A stretch of 64,000 nt of DNA from Erinaceus europaeus (Eukaryota; Chordata; Mammalia; Eulipotyphla; Erinaceidae), in contig NC_080171.1 of the NCBI RefSeq assembly GCF_950295315.1, positions 118,925,747 through 118,989,746 on the forward strand, in the 5' to 3' direction. A model generated the notes under the pieces. The model ran no database searches. It was not told the DNA's origin and worked only from the letters and a program-made list of their open reading frames with translations. This document shows positions 57,169-64,000 of this stretch, one piece after another (within the stretch, counting starts at the first letter, position 1; the number at the start of each line of letters is the position of its first letter). The translations under genes were made by a program, and so were the position numbers.

Positions 57169-58814
57169 AAGGAGGGATAAAACAGATTATAAAATATTAG
57201 TCCATCACATATAATCTAAATATATATTGTTTTGGGAAGCTGGGAAAAAAAAAAAACCTGAACATAAACCAGGATCATCCTCCTTTGCCTCCTTAAGCCT
57301 AAGCCTTTGTCAGAGAAGTGAGATCTTTATGACATATTGTAAAGAGCATCTGTCAATTACCTTAAAATTGATCAACATATCCCCAACGTCTTCTTATTCC
57401 TTAAAGAAGAAACTGTACACACACCAGGAATTCTAGCATTTGGGTAAAGCATGCCGTCATTTCTACTTAGCACCCATGCACTATCAGGCCTGCCACCAAG
57501 AGTAAAGCAGTTTTAAAAAAGAAATCTTTGAAGCCAAGGGAGTGTATGTACTTGGGGGGTGGGTGGTCACTCAGGTCCAGTCTGGGGCCTATTATAGAAA
57601 GGGTGGGAGTGAGTAAAGAAAAAAGGGGAGGTTGAGGGGAATGGACTCAGTGTGTCCAGGGAGTGGGGTGGGAATTCTCTGGTTAATAAGATGGGGAATC
57701 CCAACCTCAGCACAAGCAGAGGGAGGCTGGATCCCTATCTTATCTTGTAGCCACAGACGTTCTAACACTCTGCCAGGGCTCTAGGGGAGGGGTCTAGGCC
57801 AGATCCGAAGCTGAAGGACCTTGAGATGTAGTTTCAAGAATCATCAGAGGAGGCAAAAGGGTGAACACGACACGGAGGGAAGGACACACGCTGTACCGTC
57901 ACCACTGCCACCATCCAGAAAGGCCTTGCCAAGCAACAAAAATATATCGCTAGGGGCATATATTCTTTGGCTTGCAAGTCTGACATCTAGCCAGCACCCC
58001 AAGCGCCACTGACTCGCCGTCGCGGTCCTACCTTGCGCCGGGGTGCCAGTTTCCTTTGAGTTTTGGTTGTAGACCTGCAGTTCCCAAGACGGTCCGCTCC
58101 ACCACTCTGCTGGACAGAAACTCCTTTCTCAATGGCACTGCACCCATTCCAGTGCCCGGGGTTTCTCATACACTCGTGAGGGAGGATAGTCGCTCAGCCT
58201 GATTGAGCCCACAGGTGAAGGCCGTGCTAGGTTGTTTATTCCCGAACAGGACGGCAGTTACTTTTTAAAGGGAAAGGTCTTTTCTGGTCAAGAGCCAGTA
58301 AGGGGGATGATACCAGGACCCCAAAGGATAGAAAGAAGTACCTGGCAGGGGGAGGGAGGGTTGACAGGTACAAATTTCCCTGCTGTCAATGGATGCCAAT
58401 GGGAGTTAGCAGAGGAGAGAGAGGGTGGAGGAGATAAGTTCATCTCTGGTCTTCCCATGGCCTGGCTCTCTATAAAGGGTAGGATAGGGACCAATGGGTC
58501 TGGAACATGGAGGAACCACAAGGAACTGAGTGTGGAATCCATAGCAGCAGGCCAGCCCCAAGGTCTCAGCAAGATTCTTCATTACCAAACGTAGTCTCTC
58601 CAATTACTACTGGTTCTGGGAGCTCAGGGAGCTGACTCCAATAACGCCTTTCTTCTCTACAACACCAAAAAACCAGCAGCAAGTTGTTGTGTTATTGTAA
58701 AAGGAACCCAGTAAAGCAACTGAGCAGGGAGATAAAGACAGTTCTAAAGAACACACATCACATGCCTAGGAAGGACTAAGCTTTTACCATCTCTTGCTAA
58801 GAACAGTCTTTTTC

Positions 58815-59037
58815 TTTTTTTTTTTTTTTACTCTTATTTATTTATTATTGGATAGAGATAGAGAGAAGTTGGGAGAGGAGAAGTGATAGAAAGGGGGAAA
58901 AGACAGAGAGACACCTACAGCCCTGCTTCACCACTTGTGATGCTTTCCCCCTGCAGGTGGGGACCAGGGGCTTGAACCTGGGTCCTTGTGCACTGTAATG
59001 CGTGCTCTTAACCAGCTGCACCACCACCTGGCCCCAA
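58815..59037 (-). mobile_element. SINE-A
   Basis: Duplication AACAGTCTTTTTC at 58802-58814 and 59038-59050. Confidence 0.95.
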
Positions 59038-59193
59038 AACAGTCTTTTTCTATGAGGACAATTTAAGATGCTATTCAGCTTGTGCATTCAACAACAACAA
59101 CAAAAAAGCCCAATACTCAAACGATGACTTACTATCACAGTAGCTGTAATATTCTATGGTATGAATGTAGCTAAAGGTCAAAACAGTTTTACT

Positions 59194-59385
59194 GGGTGGG
59201 GGTAGATAGCATAATGGTTATGCAAAGAAACTCTCATGCCTGAGGCTGTGAAGTCTCAGGTTCCATCCCCTGCACCACCGTAAGCCAGAGCTGAGCAGTG
59301 CTCTGGCATTTCTCACTGTGTCTTTCTCTCTCTGCATCTCTCTCAAAAATAAAAATAAATAAATAAAATACTTTAAAAAATAACT
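59194..59385 (+). mobile_element. SINE-C
   Basis: Complete copy with pyrimidine stretch and (AATA)n tail. Confidence 0.92.
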
Positions 59386-59716
59386 TTAATAAAAAACCAG
59401 TTTTACCAGATCTGAGAACTGCCAGAGCTCTGAACAACACTGAATTATGTTTTTACACAAGGCTAGTTCTTTTTTTTTCCTACTTGAAAAAACCACTGGT
59501 TTATCAGTGTGTGAAACAAGGCGAGGTTGTTGGCTTGGAAGGAAATTTTTCATCCCACGGGGTTTTGAATGAGTCCAGACTGTATGGGGGGGGGGGGGGA
59601 ATGGGAGACGCTAGTGTTTCTTTCAGTAAAGGTAGCACTAATATTTTCTGAGAAAACTCAAAATGAGGTGATTGCCTCTTGAAGAGATAGAACATCAGAA
59701 TGAAATCTCTCCTTAC

Positions 59717-59776
59717 CTGGTTAAAGGTTTTCTTTTCCTTATATGTTTCCCGACTGCCTCTTCTTTTCAGGGAGCT
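59717..59776 (-). CDS. MTCL1: MTCL1 exon, end of N-terminal coiled coil (first exon in window)
   Basis: Twenty codons reading SSLKRRGSRETYKEKKTFNQ, a basic stretch that closes the N-terminal coiled coil of MTCL1; human has a near-identical segment before DDSADL. The acceptor follows a pyrimidine tract (TGACTCTTTTTCAG) and the donor is CAG|GTAAGG. Length 60 nt, phase 0 at both ends, so it joins directly to the exon beginning at 52430. The preceding exon (coiled coil ending LERLKE in human) was not seen in the 4.2 kb above this one. Confidence 0.93.
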
Positions 59777-60014
59777 CTGAAAAAGAGTCAGGTGACACTC
59801 AGTTACACAAGGGTCACCTATGAGAGTTTCCCATCCACTGTGTGTGTCCCCTGCTTGTGGAGATGAAGCCTCTATTAACCACTGGAATCAACAAGCCACT
59901 TAAGAGTCAATACTTTAAGCAGCCGACTGTTTAAACACAATTGAATAAGCCTGATGAGGTCTTCAGATCCTAAGAAGCTATATATTCAGATTACTGTATT
60001 TGATATGTTCCTCA

Positions 60015-60232
60015 TTTTTTTTTTTTTTTTTTTGCTTCAGGGGTTATCACTGGGGCTTGGTGTCAGCACTACAAATCCACCACTCCCAGAGGCCTTCTCC
60101 TCCTGACACCCCCCCCCCATTTTATTCAATAGGACAGAGAGAAATTGAGAGAGGACAGAGAGATAGAAAGATGTGAAACCTCCCCCCTGCAAGTGGGGAG
60201 TGGGGGCCTTGCACCCGGATCCTTGCGCAGAG
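60015..60232 (-). mobile_element. SINE with 3' module, head truncated
   Basis: Module complement 60038-60095, body to GGATCCTTGCGC; A box missing. Confidence 0.85.
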
Positions 60233-60547
60233 GGCAATTTGGATCATTTGTAGTGGCGGGGGGAAGGTGAGAAGGTAGGGCGAGCAGGAATAATGTGTGT
60301 AGCAGTATTCCTAGGGCTGCTTCACCTTTCTAGTGATATTTCCTCTCCACTCGCACCACAGAACGGGAATCGTGTTTCTGAGTGTATATGGATAAATGAT
60401 CAAGAAAAAATAAAGTGGTAGGAAGGAAGAGAAGCATGGCCCTTGTTGATGGAGGAAAAGTAATTTCCATGGCCACGTTCACCATGAATAAGCCCACTTC
60501 ATGATTCACTGACACTTTTTTATGTTACTTATTTAACTTTAAAACAA

Positions 60548-60762
60548 TTTTTTTTTACTGTATTTATTTATTTATTGGATAGAGACAGCAGAAATTTAAA
60601 GGAAGGGGGATACAGAGAGGGAGAAAGACAAGAGAGACAACTGCAGCCCTGCTTCACCACTTGAGAAGCTTTCCCCTCTGCAGGTGGGGGCTGGGGGCTC
60701 GAACCCAGGTCCTTGTGCATTGTAACATGTGCACTCAACCAGGTGCGCCACCACTCAGACCC
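60548..60762 (-). mobile_element. SINE-A
   Basis: Complete minus copy; GGTTCGAGCCCCC-type box in reverse at about 60693-60705. Confidence 0.93.
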
Positions 60763-60791
60763 TTATTTATTTAGCTTTTAAAAACTATCTC

Positions 60792-61061
60792 GGAAGTTGG
60801 GCGGTAGCACAGCGTGTTAAGTGCATGTGGTCCAAAGCACAAGGACCCGAGTAAGGATCCTGGTTCGAGCCCCTGGATCCCCACCTGCAGGGGAGTCGCT
60901 TCACAGGCGGTGAAGCAGGTCTGCAGGTGTCTGTCTTTCTCTCCCCATCTCTGACTTCCCTTCCTCTCTCCATTTCTCTCTGTCCTATCCAACAACAATG
61001 ACATCAATAACAACAACAATAAAACAAGGGCAACAAAAGGGAATAAATAACTAAAATAAAA
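60792..61061 (+). mobile_element. SINE-B
   Basis: Duplication AAACTATCTC at 60782-60791 and 61062-61071. Confidence 0.94.
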
Positions 61062-61071
61062 TAAACTATCT

Positions 61072-61256
61072 CTTCATTATTATTGGATAAAGACTGAGAG
61101 AAATAGAGAGGAGAGAGAGAGAGAGAGAGACCGACCTGCAATACTGCTTCACCACTTGTGAAGCTTTTCCCCTGCAGGTGGGGACTGGGGGCTTAAACTT
61201 GGGTCCTTGCACACTCTAACATGTGCGCTCAACCAGGTGTGTTACTGCCCAGTCCC
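61072..61256 (-). mobile_element. SINE-A
   Basis: Minus copy directly following; contains (GA)n at 61111-61129. Confidence 0.92.
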
Positions 61257-61261
61257 CACTT

Positions 61262-61430
61262 AATTGAAAGAGAAAGGGGGAGGGAGGGAGGGAGGCAGGG
61301 GGAAGGGGAGAGAGAGACAGAGTAGAAGAACACCAGAGGATCACACGGGCGCACTGAACACCGGAGATCAGGCTTCCGACCCCGTGCTTGCAGCATGACT
61401 TTGACTACTGCACCACCTCCCAGGCTGCCC
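61262..61430 (-). mobile_element. tRNA-like SINE of another family
   Basis: Purine-rich left part, then CACCGGAGATCAGGCTTCCG as a reverse box; ends CTACTGCACCACCTCCCAGG. Confidence 0.5.
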
Positions 61431-62126
61431 AGCCTGCACCTGCAGCATCTTCCCAGTTCTCTTACTTCACTCATCAGGAAGTGGTGTTGGCTGCGACCTT
61501 CAGGAGGCCGGGTCGTTCCCTGTTTTACACACATTACAGGTACCCCTTTGCCAACTCTAGGCCATGGCTGCGTCGTGTTTATGGATAGAAGAGCCAAGAG
61601 GACTGAAGTCAAGGGAGAGGAAGTCAAGACAGTTCCTGTTAAGGTCATGTACAAACAGACAGAAATAAAGGACCGGAGGAAGGCTGAGTAGTATTCAAGG
61701 GGGAGACAGGAATTTGAAACTGAAAAAAGATCAAGATAATCCCAAAACAAGTTGGAAGAAAGCAGTTTGAAAAGTTCAGCCTTGCTGGCTATCTGTCATT
61801 CAGAGCTTGGCAAGTCTATGGCAGGGAAGGGATTCTCCCTCCTGCCATCCTCCCCTGCCAGGGGTTTGCTCTGAGGGTCTGATAGCGAAGCAAGCTCATC
61901 ACCCCCACTCAGCTCATTGCCTGGCTTTATGCCTCTCCCCACACCTCGACCTGCATCCAAACAGCTCGGGAAGGGGACTTCCGTGCAACTCACTTGCAAT
62001 TCAACCAGTCCTTACGTTAATTAACTCAGTTCCATAAAATGTCTCTGACACCTGTCTAAGCGTTTTACTCTCAACGGTTAAGTCATGACATTTATTGCAG
62101 GAATCTCAGTGTTAAGAAATAATTGG

Positions 62127-62395
62127 GGGGGGGGGGTCGGACGGTAGTGCAGCGGGTTAAGCGCACCTAGCGAGAAGCTCAAGGACCACCTTAGGATCCC
62201 GGTTCGGGCCCCCAGCTCCCCACTTGCAGGGGAGTCGCTTCACAGGCGGTGAAGCAGGTCTGCAGGTGTCTATCTTCCCCTCCTTTCCCCATCTCTCTCT
62301 GTCCTATCTAACAATGACGACATCTATAACAACAACAATAGTAACTACAATAACAATAAAAGACAACAAGGGGAACAAAAGGGAAAATAAATAAA
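62127..62395 (+). mobile_element. SINE-B
   Basis: First of three plus SINEs in a row, with a G11 run at its head. Confidence 0.93.
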
Positions 62396-62473
62396 AAAAG
62401 AATAAATAAATTAGAAAAATAAAAAAGCAAGGGATAGAAATCCTGGCTTTTAAAAAAAGAAAAAAATAACTAG

Positions 62474-62692
62474 GGGGAGTCAAGCAGTAGTTCAGCGGGT
62501 TAAGCACACATGGTGCAAAGCGCAAGGAACCGGCGTAAGGATCCCTGTTCTCTCTTTCTCTCCCCCTCTCTGTCATCCCCTCCTCTCTCCATTTCTCTCT
62601 GTCCTATCCAACAATGATGACATCAAGAACTACAACAATAAAACAAGGGTAACAAAAGGCAATAAATAAATAAATAAATATTTTTTTTAAAG
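62474..62692 (+). mobile_element. SINE-B, internally deleted
   Basis: About 75 bp missing between GGATCCCTGTTC and TCTCTTTCTC near 62545. Confidence 0.92.
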
Positions 62693-62701
62693 AAATAATT
62701 A

Positions 62702-62882
62702 GGGGCCAGGAGGTGGCACACCTGGTTAAGCACACACAACAATGTGCAAGGACCCAGGTTCTAGCTCCTGGTCCCCAACTGCAGTGATGAAGCAGGTCTG
62801 TGGGTGTCTCTCTGTTTATCTATCTCCCTCTTTATCTCCCCCAACATCTCTGTCTCTACCCAATTAAAAAAAAACAACTTAA
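62702..62882 (+). mobile_element. SINE-A, internally deleted
   Basis: GCAGTGATGAAGCAGGTCTG junction lacks the GGGGGAAAGCTT part. Confidence 0.9.
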
Positions 62883-62924
62883 AAAGGATGATTACTTGGA
62901 GTGTATTCAAACAATGTTTTGCAG

Positions 62925-63063
62925 AGTAAATAGTATAATGGTTATTCAAAGAGACTCAAGTCTTCAGCTCCAAGGTCTCAGGTTCAATCCCCCACACCAC
63001 CCTAAGCCAGAGCTGAGGAGTGGATTGGTAAAAAAATAAATAAATAAATAAATAAATAAATGA
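62925..63063 (+). mobile_element. SINE-C
   Basis: AGTATAATGGTTATTCAAAG head; (AATA)n tail. Confidence 0.9.
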
Positions 63064-63109
63064 TAAAACAATGCTTTTGAAGCATACTTAGAAGATTTAG
63101 AAATATAAC

Positions 63110-63385
63110 AGTTTACTTTTGAATAACATAGATTTGAACCTGAGTGCATCCATTTATATGGGGTCTCTCTCATAAGTAATTAGTTTCAATATCCACACAT
63201 TTCTGTATTCACAAATGCAAATGTAACCAGTCATGGATGTGAGATGATTTAACCTATGGATCCTGGGAATGTACAGCCATGAAAAGCAGAATAAGGGATC
63301 TGAGAAACTGTGAATTTTGATATGTATGGGTGGTCCTTCAACCAATCCTTTGCAGATTCCAAGCGTTGCATACAATTAAAATTTG
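63110..63385 (+). mobile_element. DNA transposon-like remnant (Tigger-type?)
   Basis: TTTGAACCTGAGTGCATCCA and GGTGGTCCTTCAACCAATCC resemble ends of old mariner/Tigger elements. A weak match by eye. Confidence 0.35.
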
Positions 63386-63715
63386 GGGGCAGGGATAAAA
63401 AGTAACATGCTGATTTTCAACTAGACAGAGATTGGCCCCTACCCCTTGCGCTGTTCAAGTACTACCTGTACATTGAAAATGCAGGTTATAAACAGCATGT
63501 ACTGCTGCAGTCTGCTTAAAATAGAACTACATGTATGTATTGCAAGTCTGCATTTCAGACTGGAGAAATAAGTATCTAACTTATGAATAGTCATTGTTTG
63601 CCGACAGACTTGTGAGTGACTTTTTCTTTAATGTCGTTTTTCATAAGTTCCAAATTATGTACCTTGACTACTATTTCCTTTGAAAAACAATCAGGGAATT
63701 AAAACCTGTACTTTA

Positions 63716-63854
63716 GTGGTCCAGGAGGTGGTACAGTGGATAAAGCACTGGACTCTCAAGGATGAGGTCCTGAGTTCAGTCCCCAGCAGCACATGTACCA
63801 GAGTGATGTCTGGTTCTTTCTCTCCTCCCTTCTCATTAATAAATAAATAAAATT
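63716..63854 (+). mobile_element. SINE-D
   Basis: Near-consensus: GGTGGTACAGTGGATAAAGC to ATTAATAAATAAATAAAATT. Confidence 0.94.
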
Positions 63855-63855
63855 G

Positions 63856-64000
63856 GGGAGTCTGGCGGGAGCGCCGTGGGTTAAGCACACGTGGCACAAA
63901 GTGCAAGGACCGGCTTAAGGGTCCCAGTTCAAGCCCCCAGCCCCCCACCAGCAGGGAAGTTGCTTCACAGGTGGTGAAGCAGGTCTGCAAATGTCTGTCT
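63856..64000 (+). mobile_element. SINE-B, cut by window end
   Basis: Head GAGTCTGGCGGGAGCGCCGT; directly follows the SINE-D tail. Confidence 0.93.

Larger units (their letters stand above)
52431..59716 (-). other. MTCL1: MTCL1 intron
   Basis: It holds a G20 tract, nested SINEs at 53621-54108, several further SINEs and a 600-bp LINE-1 3' end. Sequence at 54120-54940, 56050-56560 and 57180-58800 looks unique; I see no exon with plausible coding there. Confidence 0.8.
3157..59776 (-). other. MTCL1: MTCL1 gene, ten coding exons (partial gene)
   Basis: MTCL1 crosslinks and stabilises microtubules and binds the polarity kinase PAR-1b/MARK2; this is known from the family. The sequence shows ten minus-strand segments, each bounded by AG and GT, that join in frame to 1,425 codons and match human MTCL1 in order as I remember it. 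Junction phases agree at every step: all are phase 0 except the junction between 6420 and 4696, which splits an Arg codon. The start codon and N-terminal low-complexity region lie beyond 64,000. The last short exon was not found. Intron sizes run from 1.2 to 15 kb and are filled with SINEs. MTCL1 is separable from its paralogues SOGA1 and SOGA3 by the C-terminal exons. The identification is firm; the exact splice sites are read by eye. Confidence 0.96.
59777..64000 (-). other. MTCL1: MTCL1 intron (upstream of first exon seen)
   Basis: Eight SINEs plus a truncated C copy, a D copy and a B copy cut by the window end. Unique-looking sequence at 60240-60540, 61440-62110 and 63420-63710 shows no exon. 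The exon ending LERLKE in human was not found here. Confidence 0.7.

Overview
This is a mammalian window, almost certainly from a hedgehog (Erinaceidae, Erinaceus-like). It is packed with tRNA-headed SINEs of the kind known from hedgehogs (the ERI-type SINEs, as I recall), plus LINE-1 3' ends, and it carries spliced exons of one vertebrate gene. No bacterial-type gene, operon or CRISPR array is present.

The single gene recognised is MTCL1 (microtubule crosslinking factor 1; older names SOGA2, CCDC165, KIAA0802), on the minus strand. Ten coding exons were placed from splice sites and protein similarity: 59776-59717, 52430-51096, 49873-49715, 34264-34034, 31637-31440, 20719-20552, 16218-15964, 7968-7672, 6451-6420 and 4696-3157. 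They join without a frame break into 4,275 nt (1,425 codons), from the end of the N-terminal coiled coil to almost the C-terminus. The 5' exons lie beyond 64,000. The short terminal exon was not found and may lie before position 1. An extra in-frame coiled-coil exon is likely at 39297-39175.

Everything else is intron or 3' flank. Family names used here: SINE-A (head GGGCCAGGTGGTGGCGCACC, tail AATAAATAAAGATAAT), including a variant with a CCCAGTTAAG head; SINE-B (head GTCGGGCGGTAGCGCAGCGG, CAA-rich tail, sometimes with a 60-nt 3' module); SINE-C (GATAGCATAATGGTTATGCA); SINE-D (GTGGTGCAGTGGATAAAGC); and element X, a poly(A)-tailed repeat of up to about 900 bp with GGTGGTGGGAATTGTGTGGA near its end. 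SINEs occur about every kilobase, often nested and with clear target-site duplications. Long microsatellites have often grown from their A-rich tails.

The region of most interest is the 1.2-kb intron 51095-49874. It is free of SINEs, and the reading frame of the large exon continues through the splice donor into a 34-codon hydrophobic tail ending at a stop. This suggests an alternative, membrane-anchored MTCL1 isoform. A 32-nt microexon after a weak donor, the extra cassette exon and a possible C-terminal read-through are further candidate isoform switches.
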